From contig CALMLO010000034.1 in assembly GCA_937868095.1 (NCBI GenBank), forward strand, positions 35,457 through 99,456: a stretch of DNA of 64,000 bases. Reading direction: 5' to 3'. Under the pieces are notes generated by a model that worked only from the letters and a program-made list of their open reading frames with translations, had not been told where the DNA came from and searched no databases. This DNA comes from an uncultured Phycisphaerales bacterium. GTDB taxonomy: Bacteria > Planctomycetota > Phycisphaerae > Sedimentisphaerales > Anaerohalosphaeraceae. Below, in pieces: positions 34,408 through 42,008 of this stretch. The stretch's first letter is position 1, and every line of letters begins with the position of its first letter. Made by a program: the position numbers and the translations under genes.

Positions 34408-34506
34408 TAAGATTTGCCCTACAGAGCGCATCCGGCAAACACTTATATGAGTGCAGTTTTCCCCTACGCAGGGTTTCTTCGTTCACTTTTCTGTGAGCAA
34501 ATCTTA
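34408..34506 (-). promoter_or_regulatory. Structured 5' leader of the pseudopilin gene (riboswitch-like)
   Basis: A 10-bp perfect closing stem joins 34506-34497 to 34417-34408 (minus-strand TAAGATTTGC and GCAAATCTTA). Inside lie three short hairpins: TCAC/GTGA (34483-34496), CCC/GGG (34462-34473) and CACT/AGTG (34440-34453). The element ends about 13 bases before the AAGGAG site. A further hairpin (34507-34525, CCGGTTT/AAACCGG) precedes it. I do not recognise a known riboswitch class. Confidence 0.5.
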
Positions 34507-34718
34507 CCGGTTTTTTCCAAACCGGATTGCGCTCCGTTTCCGAGGGTCTGGACCTTCCCTAAGAAGGTGCAATACAAAGGTGCAAGATCGCAGCTGTCCA
34601 AACATAACAAACTTATCAGGTGGGCAGGCAGAAAGGCGTGAAAAAAAATTATGACTTATAAAAAGATGATGGCTGTTTTATTATTATACCTTTCTTCCTG
34701 ATATCCCATCTCTAAGGT

Positions 34719-34748
34719 ATAATACCGAAAACCCATTAAGTTTGTCAA
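34719..34748 (-). promoter_or_regulatory. Sigma-70-like promoter of the pseudopilin gene
   Basis: Minus strand: TTGACA (34748-34743), an 18-base spacer and TATTAT (34724-34719). The start point near 34711 gives a leader of about 330 bases. Confidence 0.6.
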
Positions 34749-34818
34749 AAAAAATTTTTTATTTTTTTATTTTTTATTAAAGACAATGCCCGCCCAGATA
34801 TATCCGTAAAATCTTCAC

Positions 34819-34846
34819 TTGAAAAAGCCGGCCTGATTCTTATAAT
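34819..34846 (+). promoter_or_regulatory. Sigma-70-like promoter of the UDP-sugar pyrophosphorylase gene
   Basis: TTGAAA (34819-34824), 16-base spacer and TATAAT (34841-34846), 42 bases before the start codon. Confidence 0.7.
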
Positions 34847-34888
34847 TCTCCTCATTCATTACGAACCCTTTGAAAAGGACAGAAACGG

Positions 34889-36316
34889 ATGCAAATTAAG
34901 GAATATCAGGCAGCCAGGAAAGTATTACAGAGCATCGGGCAGGAGCATTTGCTGGCGTTTTGGGAAGAACTCAATGAGCAGCAGCGCGAGCATTTGCTTG
35001 AGCAAATCCGGCAGTTAGATATCCGGAAAATCCCCCACTGGGTGCGTGATACGGTAAAAAACCAGGCCCCGCTGGCCATTCCGACGGTCTTTGAGCCGGC
35101 TCCGTCCTATCCGCCGAACCCCCAGACGCCGGAGCAGGCCGAGAAGTACGCCCGCGCCCGCCGGATGGGTGAAAAATTGCTTGCTGAGGGGAAAGTGGCC
35201 GGGTTTGTCGTGGCAGGCGGTCAGGGGACTCGGCTCGGATTTGACGGGCCGAAAGGCAATTTTCCTATATCGCCTATCAAGAAAAAGACATTATTCCAGG
35301 TTTTTGCCGAATCAGTTCTGGCCGCCCGCAAGAAATATGGTTCGGTTCTGCCGTGGCTGATTATGACCAGCCCTCTGAATCATCAAGCCACAGTCGAAAC
35401 CTTTGAGGCCAACGATTATTTTGGGTTGGGGGCGGATACGGTCTTTATCTTTCAGCAGGGAACGATGCCGAATTTCGACTTTGAAGGCCGGATTTTCCTG
35501 GCGGATAAAGACACCATTGCCGTAAGCCCTGATGGACACGGCGGCAGCTTAAAAGCCCTGTATGTTTCAGGGGTGCTCGATGAATTGAAAAGGCGGGGGA
35601 TAGAATATTTAAGTTACTGGCAGGTGGATAATCCGCTGGTTCATTTGTTTGACCCGCTTTTTATCGGACTTCATGTTCTGGACGGCGCCCAGATGTCTTC
35701 CAAGGCCCTGATTAAGGCCCATCCGACCGAGAAAGTAGGTAATTTCTGTTTGGTGAACGGGCGGGTGACGGTAATTGAGTACAGCGATTTGCCGGATGAG
35801 GCCGCCCATCGGCGGCGGCCGGACGGCTCGCTTGTGTTTGAACTCGGCTCAATTGCCATTCATATTATCAGTCGGGAATTTGTGGAGCGGCTGAATAAGG
35901 ACGGCAATTTTGCACTGCCGCTGCATCGAGCTGTTAAGAAGATACCGCATATCGACTTAACAGGAAAAAAGATCGAGCCGAACAAGCCCTGCGGGATTAA
36001 ACTGGAGACATTTATCTTTGATGCCCTGCCGCTTGCGGAAAAGTCGGTGATTCTTCAGACGATTCGAAGCGAAGAGTTTGCGCCGGTTAAGAATGCCTCA
36101 GGAGAGGACAGCCCCGAGGTGACCGTGCGGATGATGATTGAACGGGCTGCGGCCTGGCTGGAAAGGGCGGGCGTAAAGGTGCCTCGAACAAAAGACGGGA
36201 AGGTGGACTGCATTTTGGAAATCGCGCCTTCGTTCGCTTTGACGGCGGAAGATGTAAAAGCAAAGGTCGGACAGATTCCTCCCCTCCACCCTGGAGATAC
36301 TGTCTATCTGGAATAA
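34889..36316 (+). CDS. UDP-sugar (UDP-GlcNAc/UDP-glucose) pyrophosphorylase, eukaryote-like
   Basis: 475 residues of the UAP1/AGX nucleotidyltransferase family. Helical N-terminus, then the UTP-binding signature FVVAGGQGTRLGFDGPKG, the SPDGHGG loop, WQVDNPLVH and the FELGSIAIHII and GIKLETFIFDALP segments that shape the sugar site. It makes UDP-GlcNAc or UDP-glucose from UTP and the sugar-1-phosphate. Substrate choice cannot be read with certainty. AAAGG precedes the ATG by about ten bases. It is not adjacent to other sugar genes but lies 1.6 kb from the glycan operon. Confidence 0.88.
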   Translation: MQIKEYQAARKVLQSIGQEHLLAFWEELNEQQREHLLEQIRQLDIRKIPHWVRDTVKNQAPLAIPTVFEPAPSYPPNPQTPEQAEKYARARRMGEKLLAEGKVAGFVVAGGQGTRLGFDGPKGNFPISPIKKKTLFQVFAESVLAARKKYGSVLPWLIMTSPLNHQATVETFEANDYFGLGADTVFIFQQGTMPNFDFEGRIFLADKDTIAVSPDGHGGSLKALYVSGVLDELKRRGIEYLSYWQVDNPLVHLFDPLFIGLHVLDGAQMSSKALIKAHPTEKVGNFCLVNGRVTVIEYSDLPDEAAHRRRPDGSLVFELGSIAIHIISREFVERLNKDGNFALPLHRAVKKIPHIDLTGKKIEPNKPCGIKLETFIFDALPLAEKSVILQTIRSEEFAPVKNASGEDSPEVTVRMMIERAAAWLERAGVKVPRTKDGKVDCILEIAPSFALTAEDVKAKVGQIPPLHPGDTVYLE

Positions 36317-36325
36317 AGGGCTTAT

Positions 36326-36396
36326 CTGGCCCGCAGGGACTCGAACCCCGACTAAATGATCCAGAGTCATTTGTGCTACCATTACACTACGGGCCA
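36326..36396 (-). tRNA. tRNA-Gln (CUG)
   Basis: Read on the minus strand, the acceptor arms TGGCCCG and CGGGCCA pair, with discriminator G and no encoded CCA. The anticodon stem AATGA/TCATT holds the loop CTCTGGA, anticodon CTG. The T arm carries TTCGAGT. Length 71 bases. Confidence 0.93.
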
Positions 36397-36410
36397 ACGC
36401 AAAGTAAGGT

Positions 36411-36439
36411 ATAATATCGGCAAAATGGGCTCAAGTCAA
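36411..36439 (-). promoter_or_regulatory. Sigma-70-like promoter of tRNA-Gln (CUG)
   Basis: Minus strand: TTGACT (36439-36434), 17-base spacer, TATTAT (36416-36411), 15 bases upstream of the tRNA. Confidence 0.75.
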
Positions 36440-36571
36440 CAGGGAGATGTTTTTTTGTGCTCCGGCGGGGAGGAAAAAGGGGAGATTGGAAAACAGCCGA
36501 GGCGGGCTGGAGAGGACATATACACTTAACTTCTTTTGACGACAACGGTTAAGGACAAATCCGGCAGAGCG

Positions 36572-37552
36572 ATGCTTCAGTTTGGGACTATCCTTCTTGA
36601 TATGCCGTTTATTCAGGCGGCCCTGTCGGGTTATACCGATTATCCGATGCGGCTGCTGGCACGTCGATTCGGCTGTCCGCTGGTGTTTACGGGAGTCATG
36701 CTTGATACAATCTCACTGCACCCGAAGGCCAGCCGGGAAAAAAAGTTTCAACCCTTTGCTCAGGAACATCCGGTTGCGGCTCAGATTATGGGCAATGAGC
36801 CGAAAACGCTGGCTCTCTCGGCGGCGGCTTTTGAACGGGCCGGTTATGATGCCATCGATTTGAATTTTGCCTGTCCGGTTCCTAAGGTGCTCCGTCGCCG
36901 GCGAGGCGGCTATCTGATGCAGAAGCCGGCTGTGATTCGGGAGGCGTATCTTCGCACGCGTGAAAAGGTTTCCTGTCCGCTCTTTATGAAAATCCGCATT
37001 GGCTTTGATTCCTCTGAAGCCGCAAAGGAGGATTTCTGGACGATTTGCGAAAATGCGGCCCGCGATGGAGTTTCGCTGTTTGCCATTCACGGCCGGACCG
37101 TCGAACAACAGTATAAAGGGGCAGCTGATTGGGAAACGATTGCCCAGGTAAAGCGAAGATTTCCCAATTTGTGTATTTTCGGCAGCGGGGATATTTCCTC
37201 AGCGCCGACGGCTGTCGAGAAGTTGAGAACCAGCGGCGTGGATGGGGTGATTCTTGCGCGGGGTGCTGTCGGCAATCCCTGGATATTTCGGGAAGTTCGG
37301 GCACTTTGGGAGGGCCGGCCGCTGCCGCCGGAGCCCACCTTGGCGGAGCAGAAGGCCGTGATGCTTGAGCATTTGGAGATGATTCTGGATTTTTGGCCGA
37401 CGAGGAAGGCCATACCCTATTTTCGCAAGTTTGCAGCCGGATATTGCCGGCGGCATCCGCAGCGGAAGCAGACAATGCTGGCTCTGATGAAGACCCGAAC
37501 GGCCGAGCAGGTTTATGAAGTGCTTGAGCAGTTTTATTCCCCGCCGGTTTAG
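36572..37552 (+). CDS. dus: tRNA-dihydrouridine synthase
   Basis: 326 residues from ATG 36572; a TTG at 36536 would add 12 residues, and neither has a strong ribosome binding site. A TIM-barrel FMN enzyme: AALSGYTDYPMR at the N-terminus, NFACPVPKVLRRRRGG with the catalytic Cys, MKIRIGFD, IHGRTVEQQYKG with the FMN-binding His-Arg, and GSGDI...GVILARGAVGNPWIF. It reduces uridine to dihydrouridine in the D loop of tRNA. The subfamily is closest in pattern to DusB, but I have not tested that. Confidence 0.9.
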   Translation: MLQFGTILLDMPFIQAALSGYTDYPMRLLARRFGCPLVFTGVMLDTISLHPKASREKKFQPFAQEHPVAAQIMGNEPKTLALSAAAFERAGYDAIDLNFACPVPKVLRRRRGGYLMQKPAVIREAYLRTREKVSCPLFMKIRIGFDSSEAAKEDFWTICENAARDGVSLFAIHGRTVEQQYKGAADWETIAQVKRRFPNLCIFGSGDISSAPTAVEKLRTSGVDGVILARGAVGNPWIFREVRALWEGRPLPPEPTLAEQKAVMLEHLEMILDFWPTRKAIPYFRKFAAGYCRRHPQRKQTMLALMKTRTAEQVYEVLEQFYSPPV

Positions 37553-37638
37553 ATGCTGACGGCCGGCAGATATCTGCGAAGCCGATTCCGGCAGGATTAG
37601 GGAGGACAGAAAGGTTTCGGCAGACAGAAAAACAAACA

Positions 37639-37690
37639 GTCAATCCTGAGCCGGCGAGGTTTGCGGTGTATCGCCAAAATCAGGATTGAC
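37639..37690. terminator. Inverted repeat, terminator of the small Cys/Lys gene
   Basis: GTCAATCCTGA (37639-37649) and TCAGGATTGAC (37680-37690) pair perfectly over 11 bases with a nested smaller stem. On the minus strand the stem is followed by a T-rich stretch, which suits termination of the gene at 37722. Confidence 0.7.
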
Positions 37691-37721
37691 CGTTGAGTTG
37701 ATTGGAGTTTGACAGTTTGGG

Positions 37722-37931
37722 TTAGGAGGCCTTTTCAGAAGATTGCGAATCGGCCTTTTTGTCACAGTCGGCCTTTTTTTCGCAACTCTGCTTGTCTTTC
37801 GGTTCGCAGGCCTTCTTGTTGTCTCCGCAGGCCGAATCGTCCGACTTGTTCTTGCAGCAGCCGGCCCAGCTGGCCGTGGTCAACACCAAAACAAGACAAA
37901 TGACCGCAACCTTCTTCAGCAAATCTTTCAT
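37722..37931 (-). CDS. Small secreted Cys/Lys/Asp-rich protein, unrecognised
   Basis: 69 residues. A signal peptide (residues 1-23, hydrophobic VAVICLVLVLTTASWA) is followed by GCC and then a low-complexity tail with six Cys in total among many Lys, Asp, Glu and Ser. The cleavage could be by signal peptidase I (after SWA) or, less likely, by lipoprotein peptidase at the Cys. AAGGGG lies six bases before the ATG. The tail could bind metal or be crosslinked; no family is recognised. Confidence 0.65.
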   Translation of the reverse strand: MKDLLKKVAVICLVLVLTTASWAGCCKNKSDDSACGDNKKACEPKDKQSCEKKADCDKKADSQSSEKAS

Positions 37932-38023
37932 CGTGGTCCCCTTTCATTTTTGGTTTTTTGTTCCAAAATTTGAGTTTAGAAAGCACTACGCTGGAGAGAA
38001 GGAAAATGTGCTGGCATTTTTAA

Positions 38024-38059
38024 AAAATGGCGGGGGGATTGGTTCCCGCCCGCCATTTT
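38024..38059 (-). terminator. Intrinsic terminator of the Gln/Gly-rich gene
   Basis: AAAATGGCGGG (38024-38034) and CCCGCCATTTT (38049-38059) form an 11-bp stem with a 14-base loop. On the minus strand a run of six T follows. It ends the gene at 38088. Confidence 0.85.
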
Positions 38060-38087
38060 GCGTTAAGGATTCCATTACTGGATAGTT

Positions 38088-38666
38088 TTAGTCAAGGTAA
38101 CCCATCAGTACCAATTCCGCTTCCTGCTGGACACCGGTTAAGGTTGCCTTCAGTTCTTTTTTGGCCTCTGTCAATTGCTTGAGGGCTTCTTCGCGTGCCT
38201 TCCGAAAGGCCTCCAGTTTGGTCTTGATGGCATCGGCATCGCCGCTATTTATAGCAGTGCGTAATTCACGTGCGGCCTTAGCGAGTTCGGTTTGTTCTTC
38301 ATTGGCCTCTTCAGTTTGGCCTTGCTGTCTTCCGAAGGCCTGTCCGGGAAAGCCGGCCCTGTTGGTTTGCTGGGTGAGCGTAATAACTTTCTTGAGAGCC
38401 GGTTCAATCTTGGCCCATTGTTCATCGGTTGGATTGAGGGCTTGTTTGACCCGCTGAATCTGACGTTCGAGCATCATTTGCCTCATTTGTTCGGGGTCCC
38501 TCTGTCCCATCTGCTGACCTGCGGGGCCGCCGGCTTGACCGGCCTGCTGTCCGCCGCGTCGTCCGCGTCCTTCCTGTCCGCCGCCCTGCTGTGAGTAAGA
38601 CTGGGCAGCAAAAATTGCTAAAATTGTCAGTAATGTCAGACCTGTGAGCATCTTCTTTGTGGACAT
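38088..38666 (-). CDS. Secreted Gln/Gly-rich helical protein (Spy/CpxP-like in layout)
   Basis: 192 residues. Signal peptide to about residue 25 (TGLTLLTILAIFAAQSYSQ), then a Gly/Gln/Arg-rich stretch (26-55), then an all-helical, charged part containing LERQIQRVKQALNPTDEQWAKIEPALKKV and two later helices. The RVKQAL-NPTDEQW pattern resembles periplasmic proteins of the Spy/CpxP 'Heavy-metal resistance' group, but the LTxxQ motifs are not clear. AAGGAG lies eight bases before the ATG. It may be a periplasmic chaperone-like protein; no function is assigned. Confidence 0.7.
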   Translation of the reverse strand: MSTKKMLTGLTLLTILAIFAAQSYSQQGGGQEGRGRRGGQQAGQAGGPAGQQMGQRDPEQMRQMMLERQIQRVKQALNPTDEQWAKIEPALKKVITLTQQTNRAGFPGQAFGRQQGQTEEANEEQTELAKAARELRTAINSGDADAIKTKLEAFRKAREEALKQLTEAKKELKATLTGVQQEAELVLMGYLD

Positions 38667-39161
38667 TTCTGTACTCCTTTCAAGAAAAGTTTTCTAATTT
38701 TTTTGTTTTTTCCAAAAGAACACCTAAGTAGATGTTTGACGCTGAGCAGTTTATTGCATATTTTTTGAATTCCTTTTGTACAGAGTTAGTCTATCCAATC
38801 TATCTGATATAGTAGAAATGCTCAAATGATTTTTGTAAAAAATACCCTTGAAAAATTGAGGTGGGATTGTATATTATTCTTTTTTTGTTGCCCTGCCTGA
38901 GTGGGTAGCCGTAAAACCGTTTCCAAAAGTGTGGTAAAGTTTGCGGGAATGATGTGGGGCTGACAGGTTCGCAGCATGGTCAGCTCAAGCCCTTGGCAGG
39001 GTCCGGTCGGTCTGCTTCAGATGCGGATACTGCGACTTGTCTTGAAAACCGAAACGGTAACGATTTGGAAAACAGCGCGGGTGTTGTTTTTCGGGTATTA
39101 ATGGAATGCTCTGGGTCCGCTGATTTTTTTGTGGCGGCTGTGCTGGAGCCGGACGGATGAA
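38667..39161 (+). other. Untranslated region with a promoter and a hairpin, before tRNA-Gln
   Basis: TTGAAA (38848-38853), 16-base spacer, TATATT (38870-38875) forms a promoter for transcription into the tRNA. Between 38880 and 39161 no credible gene is seen; a short frame at 38954-39160 has neither family match nor ribosome binding site. An 8-bp dyad (38957-38964 with 38979-38986) and further GC-rich stems hint at a structured transcript. Its 5' GGGGCTGA resembles a tmRNA start, but no tag sequence or 3' tRNA half is present. Confidence 0.4.
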
Positions 39162-39233
39162 TACCCGGTGGTGTAATCGGTAACACACGAGGTTTTGGTC
39201 CTCGTATTCCTGGTTCGAGTCCAGGCCGGGTAG
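39162..39233 (+). tRNA. tRNA-Gln (UUG)
   Basis: Acceptor arms TACCCGG and CCGGGTA, discriminator G, no CCA encoded. The anticodon stem CGAGG/CCTCG encloses TTTTGGT, anticodon TTG. T loop TTCGAGT. Length 72 bases. Two antisense frames here are the usual tRNA-shadow artefacts. Confidence 0.95.
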
Positions 39234-39307
39234 ATTCAACAGTTGAAGTTGGGAATAAAAGAAAGAGCAGCAAAGAAGAAGTAGAGAAGAAGTAAAAAAG
39301 GCAAAGC

Positions 39308-40315
39308 GTGAGCGAATCGACAGGATGTGCAGCAGTGATTTTGGCGGCGGGGCAGAGTACCCGAATGAATACCCGTCTGCCGAAAGTCTTGCATGAGGTT
39401 TGCGGCCGTCCGATGCTGGATTATGTACTGGACGCCTGCCGCAGTGCCGGGGTGCAGCGGATGTATGTTGTGGTGGGCTATGGGAAGGAGCAGATTATCC
39501 AGCGGTATCAGGGACAGCCGGATTTGGTTTTTGTCGAGCAGCCCGAACAGCGGGGGACCGGACATGCGGTGATGTGCTGCCGAGAGCATCTGGAAGGTTT
39601 TGAAGGGCCTACGCTGGTTTTGTGTGGGGATACGCCGCTGATTCGCAAGGAAACGCTGGAGATTTTGCTGGAGAAGCATAGTTCGGAACGTTCGGCGGTG
39701 ACTGTAGCGACGGCGGTGCTGGATGACCCCACCGGCTATGGGCGGATTGTTCGGGATTCCTATGGGAATATTCAGGGCATTGTTGAGCATAATGACTGTG
39801 ATGAACAGCAGCGGAAGATTCGAGAGGTTAATACGGGATATTTCTGTTTTCAGACACCGCTTCTGCTGAAGGCATTGGCGCAGATTCGTCCGGACAATGT
39901 CAAAGGGGAATATTATCTGACGGACGCTCTGCATGTGCTGTTGGCGGAAGGGTATAAGGCGTCGGCGGTGACGGCGGTGGCTCCGGAGGATGCGATGGGG
40001 GTCAACAGCCGCTCGCAGCTGGCGCAGGTAGGCAAGATTATGCAGCAGCGAATTCAGAATCGTTTGATGTCTTCGGGGGTAACGATTGTTGACCCGCCGA
40101 ATACGTGGATTGATGATCGCGCCTGCATTGGGCAGGATACTGTTGTTGAGCCGTTTACGTGCATTCGGGGTGTGGTGCGAATCGGGCGGAATTGCCGGAT
40201 TGGGCCGTTTGCTTATTTGGGAGAGGGAGCAGACATCGGAGACGGCCAACGGGTGGGTGTGTTTACCACGCTGGGCCGGGTGAATGGAAACAGCCAGCCG
40301 GAGGACCTTCTATGA
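39308..40315 (+). CDS. glmU: UDP-GlcNAc pyrophosphorylase, GlmU N-terminal domain type (truncated GlmU)
   Basis: 335 residues against about 450-460 in bifunctional GlmU. The uridyltransferase domain is complete: VILAAGQSTRMNTRLPKVLH, CGDTPL, EQRGTGHAV, NTGYF and the Asn of GVNSR. After residue 250 only a few left-handed hexapeptide turns (WIDDRACIGQDTVVEPF, RIGRNCRIGPFAYL) remain, and the acetyltransferase active-site His/Asn region is absent. It should make UDP-GlcNAc but cannot acetylate glucosamine-1-phosphate. GTG start; stop overlaps prs (ATGA). Confidence 0.85.
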   Translation: MSESTGCAAVILAAGQSTRMNTRLPKVLHEVCGRPMLDYVLDACRSAGVQRMYVVVGYGKEQIIQRYQGQPDLVFVEQPEQRGTGHAVMCCREHLEGFEGPTLVLCGDTPLIRKETLEILLEKHSSERSAVTVATAVLDDPTGYGRIVRDSYGNIQGIVEHNDCDEQQRKIREVNTGYFCFQTPLLLKALAQIRPDNVKGEYYLTDALHVLLAEGYKASAVTAVAPEDAMGVNSRSQLAQVGKIMQQRIQNRLMSSGVTIVDPPNTWIDDRACIGQDTVVEPFTCIRGVVRIGRNCRIGPFAYLGEGADIGDGQRVGVFTTLGRVNGNSQPEDLL

Positions 40316-41265
40316 TTCGTCACCCGTTGGTAGTGTTCGGCGGCAGCAGTCATCCGGAATTAACCGCAGCGATTTGCCGGTATCTGAATCTGGAGCCGGG
40401 CAAGGCGCGGATTTGGCGGTTTCCGGACGGAGAGAAGATTATCAAACTCGAAAGCGATGTTCGGGGAACGGACTGCTTTGTGATACAGGCGACCTGTGAG
40501 CCGGTGGATGAAAATCTGGTGGAGCTGCTGATATTTCTGGATTGTCTTCGGCGAGCCAGTGCTTCGCGCATCACCGCGGTGATTCCGTATTTCGGTTATG
40601 CCCGCCAGGACCGCAAAGATGAAGGGCGTGTGCCGATTACGGCTAAACTGGCAGCCAATCTGATTGTGACGGCCGGTGCCAATCGGGTGCTCACACTCGA
40701 TTTGCATGCGGCTCAATTGCAGGGCTTTTTTGATATCCCCGTGGATCATTTGACGGCGGAACTGGTCATAGCCCGCTATTTGAAAAGCAAGCAGATGGAG
40801 AATCTGACGGTGGTAGCGCCGGATGTGGGAAATATGAAGAAAGCGGCACGGTATGCCCAGAAACTTGGGGCGGATTTGGCGATTATCCACAAGCGGCGTT
40901 TGAACGGTTCTGAGGTGGCCTGCGGGGAGATTATCGGTGAGGTGAAAGGCCGGAATATTGTGATGTGCGATGATATGATTACGACGGGCGGAACAATCTG
41001 CGGGGCCGCGGAACTGCTCAAGCAGCGGGGTGCCGGTCAGATTATCGCCGGGGCAACCCACGGGGTACTAACGACCCTGGCACTGGAGCGGCTGCCTAAG
41101 GCGCCGCTGGATGAGGTGATTGTTACCGACAGTGTTCCTGTTGCGCACAAAAAGAAAATTCTGAATAATCTGACAATTTTGGGTGTGGCAGACCTGCTGG
41201 GCGAGGCCGTCCGGCGGATTCACCTGAATCTGTCCATCAGCAATTTATTTAACGGAATTCAGTAA
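40312..41265 (+). CDS. prs: Ribose-phosphate pyrophosphokinase
   Basis: 317 residues from ATG 40312, directly after GGAGGA; the frame extends upstream only as overlap with glmU. Class I PRPP synthetase: an N-terminal ELTAAICRYLNLEPG, FPDGEKIIKLESDVRG, the ATP/metal segment YFGYARQDRKDEGRVPITAKL, and the PRPP loop MCDDMITTGGTICGAA. It makes PRPP for nucleotides, His and Trp. The glmU-prs-rplY-pth order is a common bacterial arrangement. Confidence 0.95.
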   Translation: MIRHPLVVFGGSSHPELTAAICRYLNLEPGKARIWRFPDGEKIIKLESDVRGTDCFVIQATCEPVDENLVELLIFLDCLRRASASRITAVIPYFGYARQDRKDEGRVPITAKLAANLIVTAGANRVLTLDLHAAQLQGFFDIPVDHLTAELVIARYLKSKQMENLTVVAPDVGNMKKAARYAQKLGADLAIIHKRRLNGSEVACGEIIGEVKGRNIVMCDDMITTGGTICGAAELLKQRGAGQIIAGATHGVLTTLALERLPKAPLDEVIVTDSVPVAHKKKILNNLTILGVADLLGEAVRRIHLNLSISNLFNGIQ

Positions 41266-41330
41266 GAGCAAGGCGGAAGGCCAGCGTGTCCAAACGCGAC
41301 CCTCCGCCGGCAAAGACAGAGAGGAACTTT

Positions 41331-41987
41331 ATGGCAGAATTGATGGTATTAGAGGCGGAAATTCGGGAGCAAAAGGGGAGCAAGGCAGCGGCTCGGCTTC
41401 GTCACCCAAAGGTGGGAAAGCTGCCGGCGATAGTGTATGGTCATGGGCAGGAGCCGATGTGCATCTCCCTGAATGCCCGTGCTTTTCTGGAAGCGATTCA
41501 TCATGGTCAGCGGATTTTTGAGGTGCGGCTTCCCTCGGGCAGACAGACGGTACTGGTAAAGGATTTGCAGTATGACCATTTCGGCAAGCAGGCCATTCAT
41601 ACCGACCTGATGCGGGTAGACCTCAGTGAACGGGTGACCGTGAGTGTTCCGCTGGAACTGCGCGGCACAGCCAAGGGAACTCAAGACGGCGGCATTGTGG
41701 ACCAGTTGATGGATCATCTGGAAGTGGAATGTGCGGTGACCGAGATTCCGGAGGTGATTGAGGTTTCGATTAAAGACCTGGGTTTAGGCGATATGATTCA
41801 TGCCAAAGATGTTGCGCTGCCGGCCGGGGTGGTTTTGAAGACCAATCCGGAGTCGCTGATTTGCCTGTGCAATCTGCCGAAGGTCAAAGAAGCCGAGGAA
41901 GCTGCTCCTGCTGCCGCGGAAGGGCCGCAGGAACCGGAAGTTATCACCGAGCGCAAGCCGACGGAAGAAGAAACCTCAGCGGAATAA
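41331..41987 (+). CDS. rplY: 50S ribosomal protein L25 (CTC form)
   Basis: 218 residues from ATG 41331, after GAGAGGAAC; an upstream TTG/GTG-type extension to 41286 is not needed. The N-terminal 5S rRNA-binding L25 domain (LEAEIREQKGSKAAARLRHPKVGKLPAIVYG) is followed by the TL5 beta domain (VSVPLELRGTAKGTQDGGIVDQLMDHLEVEC) and a Glu/Ala-rich tail. General-stress-type CTC proteins have this length. Confidence 0.93.
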   Translation: MAELMVLEAEIREQKGSKAAARLRHPKVGKLPAIVYGHGQEPMCISLNARAFLEAIHHGQRIFEVRLPSGRQTVLVKDLQYDHFGKQAIHTDLMRVDLSERVTVSVPLELRGTAKGTQDGGIVDQLMDHLEVECAVTEIPEVIEVSIKDLGLGDMIHAKDVALPAGVVLKTNPESLICLCNLPKVKEAEEAAPAAAEGPQEPEVITERKPTEEETSAE

Positions 41988-42008
41988 TCTCCAGCGGCGG
42001 AGAAGTTT

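Noticed and set aside
38957..39233. tmRNA candidate (GGGGCTGA start near tRNA-like end)
   Set aside because: No tag reading frame ending in Ala-Leu-Ala-Ala, no alanine-type acceptor G-U pair, and the following tRNA is a complete tRNA-Gln.
38980..39273. Minus-strand frames over tRNA-Gln (UUG)
   Set aside because: The peptide with LPGLDSNQEYEDQNLVCYR is the usual artefact of translating a tRNA-Gln gene backwards.
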